A DNA stretch of 64,000 nt from Bradyrhizobium sp. YR681 (GCF_000282615.1 NZ_AKIY01000205.1:56885-120884); one strand, 5' to 3'; numbered from the stretch's first letter, positions 20,494 through 28,986 are shown. Numbers and translations are program-made. Notes: generated by a model not told the origin, from the sequence alone.

Positions 20494-21362
20494 CAGTTCA
20501 ATCCTCGTGTCGTCTCGTCGAACAGCTCCTCGACCGCGTAGCGGCGCGGGATCAGCGCCTGCTGGAATGCGTAGTCGACGATCAGTTCCAACGGCTTCCT
20601 GTTGGCCTCGATCCCGAACGGCACGAGGTCAGGCGTCGCCGCGGGCCCCACCTGCGTCTTGTTCTGCTTGAGCAGATCATAAACGCCCGCAACCACATCG
20701 GGGCGCGATTTTGCCAGTTTCTCGGTCACGACCACGAGATGATTGACCGGCACGACGCCGCGGCGCGCGTACCATCTTGCGGCCTCCGCGGCCGGATCGG
20801 GAAACAGCGACTTCAGCTTGGGATTATCCGACGTCTCGCCGAGGACGGCATCAAGCTCGCCGTCGAGCAGCATCTGCAGGACTTTCTTGTCCTTCGGCGC
20901 ACGCTCTGTGGTGTCGACATATTCGGCGACGTGCGGGTCCTCGAACGTCACCCATTTGATCTTGTCGAGGTTGACGCCGTAGTCGTTGGCGAGGATGCCC
21001 CTGATCCAGGCACCGGTCGTGGTCGTAAAGGAGCGGATACCGACGCGCTTGCCTTCGAGATCGGACGGGCCGAGCGTTCCATGCGCGGGGTTGTACAGCG
21101 CGTAGGAATGCTGGAAGCGGCCGAGCATGGTCGCCGGCAGCAGAACCAGCGGCTTGCCGTGCGCTTTCGCCATCAGATAGGTGACGATCGCCATCTCGCA
21201 GACGTCGAAGGCCTGCTCGCGCACCATTGGCTTGAACGCCGTGTTGGTCGGCGTGTATTCGATGAAGTCGAGGTCGAAAAGGTCGGAGCGAAGCTCGCCG
21301 CTCTTCACCGCCAGCACATGGGGATGGCTGCCGAGCACGGCCTTCAGCTTGAGACGATCCAT
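20493..21362 (-). CDS. 4,5-dihydroxyphthalate decarboxylase-like protein (Pht5 type, binding-protein fold)
   Basis: A 289-residue protein similar to 4,5-dihydroxyphthalate decarboxylases and to periplasmic binding proteins, which share a fold. No signal peptide is visible (MDRLKLKAVLGSHPHVLAVKSG), so it should be cytoplasmic, favouring an enzyme over a transporter component. Recognisable pieces are FDVCEMAIVTYLMAKAHGKPLVLLP, LEGKRVGIRSFTTTTGAW and LDAVLGE. Pht5 turns 4,5-dihydroxyphthalate into protocatechuate, which would feed the lactonase, hydratase and aldolase encoded upstream. It is shorter than typical Pht5 (about 330 residues). It lies 27 bp after the aldolase gene in the same operon. 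Confidence 0.7.
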   Translation of the reverse strand: MDRLKLKAVLGSHPHVLAVKSGELRSDLFDLDFIEYTPTNTAFKPMVREQAFDVCEMAIVTYLMAKAHGKPLVLLPATMLGRFQHSYALYNPAHGTLGPSDLEGKRVGIRSFTTTTGAWIRGILANDYGVNLDKIKWVTFEDPHVAEYVDTTERAPKDKKVLQMLLDGELDAVLGETSDNPKLKSLFPDPAAEAARWYARRGVVPVNHLVVVTEKLAKSRPDVVAGVYDLLKQNKTQVGPAATPDLVPFGIEANRKPLELIVDYAFQQALIPRRYAVEELFDETTRGLN

Positions 21363-21389
21363 CCGCCCGCTCCGCTTCTCTTGTCCCGC

Positions 21390-22073
21390 TCAGACGTCCT
21401 CGGGATTGTCGACATAGACGAGCCCGGCCTTCGCCAGCGCCTCGCGCATGCTGTACATATCGAGGCCGAGCTCGCCCGAGCCAAGCCGCTTGCGCTTGCC
21501 GCCTTCGTCCGCGTTGCGCTTCTTCGCCTTCTCGGCGACCTCGGCCGCATAGCGCTTCGGCACCACCACGACGCCGTCGTCATCGGCGACGACGATGTCG
21601 CCGGGATCGACATTGACGCCGGCGCAGACCACGGGGATGTTGACCGAGCCGAGCGTGGCCTTGACCGTGCCCTTGGCCGAGACCGCGCGCGACCACACCG
21701 GAAAGTTCATCGCGTGCAGCGCCTTGACGTCGCGGCAGCCGGCATCGATGATCAGCCCCTGCACGCCGCGGGCCTGGAGCGAGGTGGCGAGCAGCTCGCC
21801 GAACATGCCGTCGGTGTTGTCGGTGGTGCAGCCGACGACGAGGATGTCCCCTTTCTTGCACTGCTCGACCGCGACGTGGATCATCCAGTTGTCGCCGGGC
21901 TGCGCTAGCACGGTCACCGCGGGGCCGGCAATCGACGCGCCCGCCCAGACGGGCCGCAAGTAAGGCTTCATCAGGCCGATACGGCCATAGGCCTCGTGCA
22001 CGGTCGAGACGCCGTATTCCGCCATACCGGCGGGATCGGCACGCTTGATGTTGCGAACGACGACGGGCTTCAT
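21390..22073 (-). CDS. ligK: 4-carboxy-4-hydroxy-2-oxoadipate aldolase (LigK/GalC type)
   Basis: A 227-residue member of the RraA-fold class II aldolases, the usual length for LigK/HMG aldolase. The divalent-metal motif is visible: FGELLA at 91-96, then the arginine-aspartate pair in DAGCRDV (Arg114, Asp115). The enzyme splits 4-carboxy-4-hydroxy-2-oxoadipate to pyruvate and oxaloacetate, and these proteins also decarboxylate oxaloacetate. The start at 22073 overlaps the hydratase stop by ATGA; the longer upstream frame is just that gene in another frame. Its place between a GalB-type hydratase and a Pht5-like protein fixes the pathway well. Confidence 0.9.
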   Translation of the reverse strand: MKPVVVRNIKRADPAGMAEYGVSTVHEAYGRIGLMKPYLRPVWAGASIAGPAVTVLAQPGDNWMIHVAVEQCKKGDILVVGCTTDNTDGMFGELLATSLQARGVQGLIIDAGCRDVKALHAMNFPVWSRAVSAKGTVKATLGSVNIPVVCAGVNVDPGDIVVADDDGVVVVPKRYAAEVAEKAKKRNADEGGKRKRLGSGELGLDMYSMREALAKAGLVYVDNPEDV

Positions 22074-22783
22074 GCCAGCTCCTCCGCAACCGTCGGGAAC
22101 AGGCGCTGGTACGCTTCGCCATAGGTCATGGGCACGCCGGTGTTGCGGCTGCCCTGGATGCCGCGGTTGAGCGCGACGCGCTCGTAATAGCCCCAAAGGT
22201 GCTTTTGCGCGGCGAGGATCTGGAACGCCTCGTACTTCTCCTTCCAGACCTCGTCGATCTTGAGCAGCAGGTCCGGCTTGTAATTGCACTGCTCTGGCTG
22301 GTGCGGCTCGAACAGGAACACGGGCGGCGCGGAGTATTTGTACTGCGCGCCGGGCTTGTGGCCCATCGCCTGCGCGACCACGCGGGTCTCCTGCGCGAAA
22401 TGCGCCGCGTTCGGATGGTCGAAATTATAGGGATCTTCCAGCGCGTGAGTCAGCACGAAGCTCGGATTGAGCTCGCGGTAGATGTCGATCATGCGGTCGA
22501 AATGCGCCTCGGTGAGCTTGAGCGGATAATCGCCGCAGTCGAAGAACTCGATCTCGGCACCGAGCAGTTTTGCCGCGCGCTCCGCCTCGTCCTTGCGGCC
22601 GGCCTTGACCGATTCCAGCGTCGCGCCCTTCTCCTTCCAGGCGAACTGGCTTTCGCCGCGCTCGCCGAAGGACATGCAGACGATCTTCATGCGATAGCCC
22701 TTCTTCGCATGCAGCGCGATGGCACCTCCAGCGCGCCAGACGAAGTCTCCGGGATGTGCGGTGACCACGAGACCTGTTTTCAT
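22070..22783 (-). CDS. galB: 4-oxalomesaconate hydratase, GalB type (PIG-L deacetylase family)
   Basis: A 237-residue protein of the PIG-L/LmbE zinc family. The N-terminal metal site is [13 protein letters not shown] (His10, Asp13), and a later histidine-containing segment reads [14 protein letters not shown]. Pseudomonas putida GalB, which hydrates 4-oxalomesaconate in gallate breakdown, has this fold, in contrast to LigJ. Its position directly before the LigK-type aldolase supports the hydratase call over a generic deacetylase. A GGGGAG site precedes the ATG at 22783. Sixty-six bases separate it from dctA. Confidence 0.85.
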   Translation of the reverse strand: MKTGLVVTAHPGDFVWRAGGAIALHAKKGYRMKIVCMSFGERGESQFAWKEKGATLESVKAGRKDEAERAAKLLGAEIEFFDCGDYPLKLTEAHFDRMIDIYRELNPSFVLTHALEDPYNFDHPNAAHFAQETRVVAQAMGHKPGAQYKYSAPPVFLFEPHQPEQCNYKPDLLLKIDEVWKEKYEAFQILAAQKHLWGYYERVALNRGIQGSRNTGVPMTYGEAYQRLFPTVAEELA

Positions 22784-22849
22784 GGGAGAACTCCCCTCTT
22801 TCGTTCGCAAGTATCATAAGCTTCCTGCCTCACGCAGGAAGCCAATTCA

Positions 22850-24151
22850 TCAGGCGGTGATGGCCGCAGGTTCCTCGCCGTCGAGCACGCGCCGCAAGCG
22901 CTCGCTGTCGAGCGCGCCTTCCCATTTGGCAATCGCGATGGTCGCAACCGCGTTCCCGATCAGATTGGTCGGCGTCAATCCTTGCGACATCAGGCGGTGG
23001 ATGCCGAGCACCAGCGCGACGCTGGTCACCGGAATGCTGCCGGTCGCCGACAGCGTCGCCGCCAGCACGACGAAGGCGGCGCCCGCGATGCCCGCGGCGC
23101 CCTTGGAGGTCACGAGCAGGATCAACAGCAGCTCGACCTGCTCTGCAAGCCCGAACGGCGTGTTGGTTGCCTGCGCCAGGAAGACCGAGGCCGCAGCGAG
23201 ATAGAGGCACGTCCCGTCGAGATTGAAGGAATAGCCTGTCGGGATCACCAGCCCGACCACGCTCTTCTCGCAGCCCGCCTTCTCCAGCTTGGTCAGCATC
23301 CGCGGCAGCACCGTCTCGGACGACGTCGTGGCGATGCAGATCAGCAGCTCTTCCCAGATGTAGCGGATCAGCTTGAGCAGCGAGAAGCCGCAGAGCCGCG
23401 CGACGGGACCGAGCGCGACGATAATGAAGATCACGCAGGTCAGGTAGAAGCCGCCCAAGAGCTTGCCGAGCGAGGCCAGCGAGCCGACGCCGAACTTGCC
23501 GACCGTGAACGCGATGGCCCCGAATGCGCCGATCGGCGCCGCCCACATCACGAAGCCGACGACGGCGAACACCATCTTGGCGGCGATGTCGATCAGATGG
23601 ACCAGCGGCGCGGCGCGCTCGCCGAGCTGCACCAGCGCGAAGCCGCACATCACGGAGATAAAGAGCACCTGGAGGATATTGCCCTCGGCAAAGGCGCCGA
23701 TGAACGTGGCAGGCACGATGTTGAGGAGAAACGGCACGAAGCCGATGACGCTGGTCTGCTTGACATAGGGCTCGATCGCGCTGGCATTGATGCTGGCGGG
23801 ATCGATGTTCATGCCGACGCCGGGCTTGAGCAGGTTCACCGCGACCAGACCGATGATCAGCGCGATTGTGGTCATGATCTCGAAATAGACGATCGCCTTC
23901 ACCGCGACGCGCCCTACCCGCGCCATGTCGGCCATATGCGCGATGCCGTGCACGACGGTGCAGAAGATGATCGGCGCGATCAGCATCCGGATCGCCTTGA
24001 TGAAGGCGTCCCCGAGCGGCTGCATCTTGGCGCCCGCCTCCGGGTTTACGATCCCAAGCGCGATGCCGGCCGCCATGGCGATGAGCACCTGGATCCAGAG
24101 CTCCTTCCACCAGGCACGGCCGCGCGGCTTGTCGATCGCGAGCGCCGTCAT
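22850..24151 (-). CDS. dctA: C4-dicarboxylate:cation symporter (DctA family)
   Basis: A 433-residue dicarboxylate/amino acid:cation symporter. The family signature segments are seen: the serine-rich ATTSSETVLPRML loop, the SFNLDGTCLYL motif, and TSKGAAGIAGAAFVVLAATL. About eight to nine membrane helices are expected in the inner membrane. DctA transports succinate, fumarate, malate and related acids. Its location between the LigI-like and GalB genes, with ATGA overlap with the former, suggests import of a pathway acid (for example a pyrone dicarboxylate or oxalomesaconate-type compound) rather than general C4 uptake. Confidence 0.9.
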   Translation of the reverse strand: MTALAIDKPRGRAWWKELWIQVLIAMAAGIALGIVNPEAGAKMQPLGDAFIKAIRMLIAPIIFCTVVHGIAHMADMARVGRVAVKAIVYFEIMTTIALIIGLVAVNLLKPGVGMNIDPASINASAIEPYVKQTSVIGFVPFLLNIVPATFIGAFAEGNILQVLFISVMCGFALVQLGERAAPLVHLIDIAAKMVFAVVGFVMWAAPIGAFGAIAFTVGKFGVGSLASLGKLLGGFYLTCVIFIIVALGPVARLCGFSLLKLIRYIWEELLICIATTSSETVLPRMLTKLEKAGCEKSVVGLVIPTGYSFNLDGTCLYLAAASVFLAQATNTPFGLAEQVELLLILLVTSKGAAGIAGAAFVVLAATLSATGSIPVTSVALVLGIHRLMSQGLTPTNLIGNAVATIAIAKWEGALDSERLRRVLDGEEPAAITA

Positions 24152-25032
24152 TGGTCGAACTCGAACAGACGCGCGGGATTGTCGACGAGAATCTTCTGCT
24201 GGAACTCCGGCTCCGGCGCGAACAGCGGGATCAAATCGACGAGGTCGCCGTCATTCGGCATCGCCTTGACATTGGGATGCGGCCAGTCGGTGCCCCAGAT
24301 GACGCGCTCAGGCGCGGTCTCGACGATCTTACGCGCGAACGGCACGGCATCGGTGAATGGCGGGCCGCTGGAGGACACCCGCTCCGAGCCACAGATCTTG
24401 ACCCAGCACTTCTCGTCGCGCTGCATCAGCTCGATCAGGATCTTGAACGGCAGCTGGTCGAGCCCTTCGGACGCCTTCACCCGGCCCATATGGTCGATGG
24501 TGTAGCTCAGCGGCAGCCTCGTCAGCATGTCCGCATATTCAGGCAGGTCGATCGCGTCGAAATGCAGGTCGATGTGCCAGCCGAGCGGCGCGACCATCGC
24601 GATGATGCGGTCGAACACACGCTTGTCGGGAACGCCGCCGAGATGGCGGACGAAGTTGAAGCGGCAGCCGCGGAAGCCGCCCTCGTGCAGCACGCGAAGC
24701 TCACGTTCGGTGATGCTGTCGTCGATGTTCGCGACCGCGCGATAGGCCCCATTGCTCTGCGCGATGGCATCCAGCGCGACCGTGTTGTCGGTGCCATGCA
24801 CGCTGGCATTGACGATGACCGCACGCTCCACGCCGAGCTTGGCGTGCAGGATGCGGAAATCCTCCAGCGGCGCGTCCGGCGGCGTGTAGGAACGGTCAGG
24901 CGCGTAAGGGTACTTCGCGCCGGGGCCGAAGATGTGGCAATGCGCATCGCACGACAGCTTCGGCAGCTTGAATTTCGGCGTACGCGTGTTGGGATCCGGG
25001 GGCGGGATGGTCGGTGTGTACATCATATTCAT
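24148..25032 (-). CDS. ligI: 2-pyrone-4,6-dicarboxylate lactonase-like amidohydrolase (LigI type, cytoplasmic)
   Basis: A 294-residue amidohydrolase matching LigI in length and key positions. His31 and His33 are in DAHCHIF, His181 in TIDHMG, and Asp249 in GTDWPHPN. Sphingobium LigI uses His31, His33, His180 and Asp248. Arg124 in GCRFNF matches a substrate-binding arginine of that enzyme. LigI hydrolyses 2-pyrone-4,6-dicarboxylate to 4-oxalomesaconate. No signal peptide is present. It overlaps by 1 bp the related gene upstream (TGATG) and by 4 bp dctA downstream. The exact lactone could differ, as parts of the active-site loop (FVRHL) are not identical to LigI. Confidence 0.85.
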   Translation of the reverse strand: MNMMYTPTIPPPDPNTRTPKFKLPKLSCDAHCHIFGPGAKYPYAPDRSYTPPDAPLEDFRILHAKLGVERAVIVNASVHGTDNTVALDAIAQSNGAYRAVANIDDSITERELRVLHEGGFRGCRFNFVRHLGGVPDKRVFDRIIAMVAPLGWHIDLHFDAIDLPEYADMLTRLPLSYTIDHMGRVKASEGLDQLPFKILIELMQRDEKCWVKICGSERVSSSGPPFTDAVPFARKIVETAPERVIWGTDWPHPNVKAMPNDGDLVDLIPLFAPEPEFQQKILVDNPARLFEFDQ

Positions 25033-25991
25033 CAGCTGAACTTGAACAGGCGCGCCGGATTGTCGACCAGCAGCTTCTGCCGGACCTTTGCGTCGGGCGC
25101 ATAGAGCGGGATCAAATCGACAAGATCGCCGTCATTCGGCATGACCTTGACGTTGGGGTGCGGCCAGTCGGTGCCCCAGATGACACGATCGGGCGCGTTG
25201 TCGATCAGGGCCTTGGCGAACGGCACCGCATCGTGGAAGGGCTTGCCGGCGGCGGAGGCGCGCTCCAGGCCCGTGATCTTGACCCAGCACTTCTCGTCCT
25301 TCTTCTGGAGATCAAGCAGCGCGGTGAAGCCGGGATCATCAAGCCCCTTCCCCGCCTGCACCGTGCCCATGTGATCGATCACGTAGGGCGTCGGCAGCGC
25401 GGTGAGAACAGGCGCAAATTCAGCGATCGTGCCGGGCTCGAAATAGACGTCGATATGCCAGCCGAGTTCGGCGACGCGATGCACGATGCGCTGGAATTTC
25501 GTCATGTCGCCGACGCCGCCGAGGCGCTTGAGGAAGGCGAAACGGCAGCCGCAGATACCGCCCTTGTCGAGCGCCGCAAGCTCCTTCTCGGCCATCTCGT
25601 CATTGACGTTGGCAATGCCCTTGTAGGTGCCCTCGCTCTGGGCGATGGCATCGGTAACGACGCGGTTGTCGGTGCCATGCACGGTGGCATTGACGATGAC
25701 GCAGCGCTCGACGCCGATCTTCTGGTGCACGCTGCGGAACGTCTCCAGCGGCGCATCAGCGGTGTTGTAGGGGCGCTTCTCGGCATAGGGATAACGCGAC
25801 GCCGGCCCGAAGATGTGGGTATGGCTGTCGCAGGACTTTGGCGGCAGCTTGAACGACGGTGTCTTGGGATTCGGGTCCGGCGGCTCGATCGTCGGGATCG
25901 CTTTGGGCTCGGCCGACTGCGCATGCGCTTCGCTAGCGAACGCGGCACCGGCCAATCCGGTCAGGAGATGCAAACACTCACGCCTGTTCAT
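25032..25991 (-). CDS. Exported LigI-like lactonase paralogue
   Basis: A 319-residue close relative of the next gene, with an added N-terminal export signal: MNRREC, then the hydrophobic LHLLTGLAGAAFASEAHA, with a likely cut before QS at residue 25. The arginine pair at positions 3-4 suggests a Tat-like signal, though the motif is incomplete. Catalytic positions are kept: His57 and His59 in DSHTHIF, a histidine in VIDHMG, and Asp275 in GTDWPHPN. It differs at the substrate loop (GCRFAFLKRL against GCRFNFVRHL). It is therefore probably an active periplasmic enzyme opening a lactone before uptake, perhaps through the DctA protein encoded in the same operon. It is the first gene after tetR. Confidence 0.82.
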   Translation of the reverse strand: MNRRECLHLLTGLAGAAFASEAHAQSAEPKAIPTIEPPDPNPKTPSFKLPPKSCDSHTHIFGPASRYPYAEKRPYNTADAPLETFRSVHQKIGVERCVIVNATVHGTDNRVVTDAIAQSEGTYKGIANVNDEMAEKELAALDKGGICGCRFAFLKRLGGVGDMTKFQRIVHRVAELGWHIDVYFEPGTIAEFAPVLTALPTPYVIDHMGTVQAGKGLDDPGFTALLDLQKKDEKCWVKITGLERASAAGKPFHDAVPFAKALIDNAPDRVIWGTDWPHPNVKVMPNDGDLVDLIPLYAPDAKVRQKLLVDNPARLFKFS

Positions 25992-26065
25992 TTCCTAAAG
26001 CACCCTGTCACATGGTCCGCTTGCGAGCGAAAGCGCCGTTGCGCGCCTTCTCCCGGGCGGTTTCT

Positions 26066-26776
26066 TTAAGTCTTGCTGCTGACGACCGGCCGTCGCTTCG
26101 CCGGTACGGCCTGGTCGAGCGCCGGCGCCTGGAATGCGGCGACGGTCGCCTGCACCAATTGCTCGATGGCGCTGGCGGCATCGCTGCCATCGGCCTCGCC
26201 CCGCGACAGGCGCGAGACGCGGTCCGGCGTCACCAGCGAATAATAGAGTGCGCCGAGCAGGAAATGGCTGCGCCAGACGATGTCGGTGCGAGGGACGTGC
26301 GGCAGGCTTTCGTGAACCGCATCGATGAAGGCGTGGCTGGTGTCGTCAAAGGTCTGCGCGATGATTTTTCGCGCGACCTCGTTACCTTCGGCCGACATCA
26401 CGGCGCGCAGCCGCGTAAAACGCGCCCCGCCTCCGGCAAGATCGCTGCCCGAGGTGAAGGCCGGGACCACGTAGGCCCGCACAACCGCTTCCAACCGGTC
26501 CTGGAGATCGCGCACGCGCTTGGCGGCGGCGAGCAGCTCGGAACGGCGCAAATTCATCGGCCCGCAATGCCGCCGGTAGATCTCCAGCAGCAGGCCGTCC
26601 TTGGTCTTGAAATGATAGGTCACGCTGCCGGGATTAGCGCCGGCCGCCTGTGCGATGTCGCGCACCGAGACGGCATTGAAGCCGTTGGTGGCAAACAGCT
26701 CCTCGGCCGCGGCGAGGATCGCCTCGCGCATGTTCGGCTTGCGGGCCGTTTCCTTGCTGGTGGGCTTGCGTACCAT
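26066..26776 (-). CDS. TetR-family transcriptional regulator
   Basis: A 236-residue regulator. The TetR helix-turn-helix is near residues 17-60 (REAILAAAEELFATNGFNAVSVRDIAQAAGANPGSVTYHFKTKDGLL). The rest is a helical ligand domain. The ATG at 26776 is only 4 bp from a perfect inverted repeat, so the transcript may be nearly leaderless; a start at the internal Met16 (26731) is the alternative. The gene precedes the lactonase operon by 74 bp on the same strand and is divergent from the TctC-type receptor, so the operator could govern all of them as well as itself. Confidence 0.9.
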   Translation of the reverse strand: MVRKPTSKETARKPNMREAILAAAEELFATNGFNAVSVRDIAQAAGANPGSVTYHFKTKDGLLLEIYRRHCGPMNLRRSELLAAAKRVRDLQDRLEAVVRAYVVPAFTSGSDLAGGGARFTRLRAVMSAEGNEVARKIIAQTFDDTSHAFIDAVHESLPHVPRTDIVWRSHFLLGALYYSLVTPDRVSRLSRGEADGSDAASAIEQLVQATVAAFQAPALDQAVPAKRRPVVSSKT

Positions 26777-26780
26777 GTGA

Positions 26781-26798
26781 TTTGTACTATCGTACAAA
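26781..26798. promoter_or_regulatory. TetR operator candidate, TTTGTAC-N4-GTACAAA
   Basis: A perfect 7-bp inverted repeat with a 4-bp spacer lies right before the tetR start. On the minus strand a TTGACG -35 box (26810-26815) is spaced so that the -10 region falls inside the palindrome, the layout of a repressor site. The same arms, spacer length and flanking promoter recur at 52618-52635 before the ring-cleavage-type gene: 34 of 39 bases match over 26781-26819 and 52618-52656. Confidence 0.75.
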
Positions 26799-26891
26799 AG
26801 ATCAGGTCTCGTCAACAAAAACCATGGGCGACGTCCGGGGTGGCCGAGAGACCGCCACAACGACGGAAACGCCCTCAAGGAGTGCTGGGAA

Positions 26892-27872
26892 ATGCTGGGT
26901 TTCAACACAATGATCGGCCGCCTCGCGGTCGGTGCAGGCTTGCTGCTGGCGGCGAACGTCGCACAGGCCGCCGATAACTATCCGAGCAAGCCGGTCCACA
27001 TCCTCGTGCCCTATGCGGCCGGCGGTGCGGTCGACGTGCTCGCGCGCACGCTGGGCCAGGCGCTGGCGAAGACCTGGGGCCAGCAGCCGGTGATCGACAA
27101 CCGTCCCGGCGCCGGCGGCATCGTCGCCTCGCAGACGCTGGCGCAGGCCGCGCCCGACGGCTACACGCTGATCCTGGTCGCCAGCGGTCATCCGCTCAAC
27201 CAGTTCATCTATCCGAGCGTGCCCTACGACACGTTCAAGGATTTCACCGCGATCACCGAAGTCGCCTCCTCGCCGCTCGCGATCGTGGTCGCCAAGGACA
27301 GTCCCTACAAGACGCTCGGCGACCTGCTGGCCGCCGCGAAGAAGGAGCCGGACAAGCTCTCCTACGGCATGTCCGGCAACGGCACCTCCGCGCATCTTGC
27401 CGGCGAGCTGCTCAAATACATGTCGGGCACCAAGATCGTCGCGATCCCCTACAAGGGCGGCGCACCGGCGCTGACCGCGGTGATCGCCGGCGACATTCCG
27501 CTCAGCATCAATCCGCTCGCGGAAGCCATCAGCCAGCTCGAAGGCGGTCCGGTGCGCGCGCTCGCGGTGACCTCGGCCGAGCGCTCCAAGGCCCTGCCTG
27601 ATGTTCCGACCATCGCCGAGGCGGGCGTATCAGGCTACGACGTCTCGGTCTGGTGGGGCGTGCTTGGCCCGGCAAAAATGCCGCCGGAGATCGTGGCCAA
27701 GCTCGAGACCGACTTGAAGGCGGCGCTGCAGGACCCGAACGTGCTGTCGACACTCGGCAAGATCGGCGCAGCGCCGGTCGGCTCCTCCGCCAAGGACTTT
27801 GACGCCTACATGCGTGCCGAGGCGACCAAATGGGAGCCGGTGCTGAAAGCCGCCAACATCCGAGCACAGTGA
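26892..27872 (+). CDS. Tripartite tricarboxylate transporter receptor (TctC/Bug family)
   Basis: A 326-residue periplasmic binding protein. It has a signal peptide (cleavage ANVAQA|AD) and the Bug-family motifs PVHILVPYAAGGAVDVLARTL, VIDNRPGAGGIVASQTLAQAAPDGYTL and VAIPYKGGAPAL. Bug proteins bind carboxylic acids, and some serve as sensors rather than transporters. No TctA/TctB membrane genes are present, so this is an orphan receptor. It is divergent from tetR and shares its operator region, which suggests a role in uptake or sensing of the substrate of the lactonase operon. AAGGAG precedes the start. Confidence 0.9.
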   Translation: MLGFNTMIGRLAVGAGLLLAANVAQAADNYPSKPVHILVPYAAGGAVDVLARTLGQALAKTWGQQPVIDNRPGAGGIVASQTLAQAAPDGYTLILVASGHPLNQFIYPSVPYDTFKDFTAITEVASSPLAIVVAKDSPYKTLGDLLAAAKKEPDKLSYGMSGNGTSAHLAGELLKYMSGTKIVAIPYKGGAPALTAVIAGDIPLSINPLAEAISQLEGGPVRALAVTSAERSKALPDVPTIAEAGVSGYDVSVWWGVLGPAKMPPEIVAKLETDLKAALQDPNVLSTLGKIGAAPVGSSAKDFDAYMRAEATKWEPVLKAANIRAQ

Positions 27873-27882
27873 GGCTCTTCAT

Positions 27883-28683
27883 ATGAGGACCTCGTCCGGG
27901 CGCATTGCGCGCGCAGCCCTCCTTGCGGCTGTAGTCATCAGTCTCATCGGCGCGCCCGCGCGCGCCGATGGCGAAGCAAAACTGCTGGCGCCGAGCGGCA
28001 CCTTGCGCGTCGGCATCTATCCGGGCAGCCCGACCTCGATGGTGACAGATGCCGCCGGCACGCCGCACGGCCTCGCCTACGATCTCGGCGGCGAGCTGGC
28101 AAAACGGCTCGGCGTTGGCATCGACTATGTCAGGTTCCAGCGCGTCGCCGACATCGTCACCGCGATCCACGACGGCCAGGTCGATTTCACCGTGACCAAC
28201 GCGACGCCGGCCCGCGCGGGCGAGGTCACGTTCACCCAGCCTGTGCTCGCGATCGAGCTAGGTTTTCTCGTCGCGGCGAATTCGCCGATCGGCAAGATCG
28301 AGGATATCGACAAGCCCGGCGTCAAGATCGGCGTCACCAAGGGCTCGACCTCAGAACGGACGCTGCCCGCAAAATTCAGGAACGCCACCATCGTTCCCGC
28401 CGAAAGCGTCAAGGTCGCCATCGCCATGTTCGGTCGTGGCGAGATCGACCTTTACGCGACCAACAAGCCGACGCTGTTCGAAATGTCCGACCAGATGCCG
28501 GGGGCAAGAATTCTCGACGGCAATTGGGGCGCCGAGCATATGGCCATCGCGATCCCCAAAGGACGCGAGGACGCCCTTCCCCTGCTCAACCGCTTCGTGG
28601 CGGAGGAGCAGTCATCCGGCGCGCTGGACACGATCCAGCAGCAGGCCGGCCTCCGCGGCGCGACCAAGGCGACGCGCGAATAG
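27883..28683 (+). CDS. Amino-acid-type ABC substrate-binding protein (SBP_bac_3)
   Basis: A 266-residue exported binding protein with a signal peptide ending APARA|DG. Typical segments are GTLRVGIYPGSPTSMVTDAAGTPHGLAYDL and VDFTVTNATPARAGEVTFTQPV. It starts 10 bp after the TctC-type gene and is probably cotranscribed with it. No permease is nearby. The ligand could be an aromatic or dicarboxylic acid rather than an amino acid, given the neighbours. Confidence 0.85.
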   Translation: MRTSSGRIARAALLAAVVISLIGAPARADGEAKLLAPSGTLRVGIYPGSPTSMVTDAAGTPHGLAYDLGGELAKRLGVGIDYVRFQRVADIVTAIHDGQVDFTVTNATPARAGEVTFTQPVLAIELGFLVAANSPIGKIEDIDKPGVKIGVTKGSTSERTLPAKFRNATIVPAESVKVAIAMFGRGEIDLYATNKPTLFEMSDQMPGARILDGNWGAEHMAIAIPKGREDALPLLNRFVAEEQSSGALDTIQQQAGLRGATKATRE

Positions 28684-28686
28684 GTC

Positions 28687-28986
28687 TCAATTCGCCGCTG
28701 GCTCTGCGGTCCGCCAGACGATGTCCGGCGGATCGCGGAAGGCGAAGCGAACGAGATGCCGCTCGACAACGCCTTCGACCTGCACAAGCAGGTCCGCATT
28801 CTCGGCCTCCACTTTCAGCGTGAGCCTGTCGCCCGTAGCCTCCAGCCGGCACGTGCCCATCGAAAACGGGATCGTGCCCTGCTCCGGCGTGAAGTCCACC
28901 GCCAGCTTGTGCGCAAAATGCTTGCACAGCTGCTGGAGGTAGATGCTGGGCCGCTCGGTGGTGATCTCTGCCACGGAATGATTCAT
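28687..28986 (-). CDS. DUF2218 protein
   Basis: A 99-residue soluble protein matching the DUF2218 family: TERPSIYLQQLCKHFAHKL, then GTCRLEATGDRLTLKVEAENADLLVQVEGVVERHLVRFAF. In several bacteria DUF2218 genes occur beside siderophore or iron-related genes, but the biochemical role is not known. Here it is convergent with the binding-protein gene, 3 bp away, and shows no iron context. Confidence 0.75.
   Translation of the reverse strand: MNHSVAEITTERPSIYLQQLCKHFAHKLAVDFTPEQGTIPFSMGTCRLEATGDRLTLKVEAENADLLVQVEGVVERHLVRFAFRDPPDIVWRTAEPAAN

Noticed and set aside
22982..24505. A 507-codon plus-strand frame opposite dctA and the lactonase gene
   Set aside because: No recognisable domain and highly charged composition; the minus-strand genes are clear.
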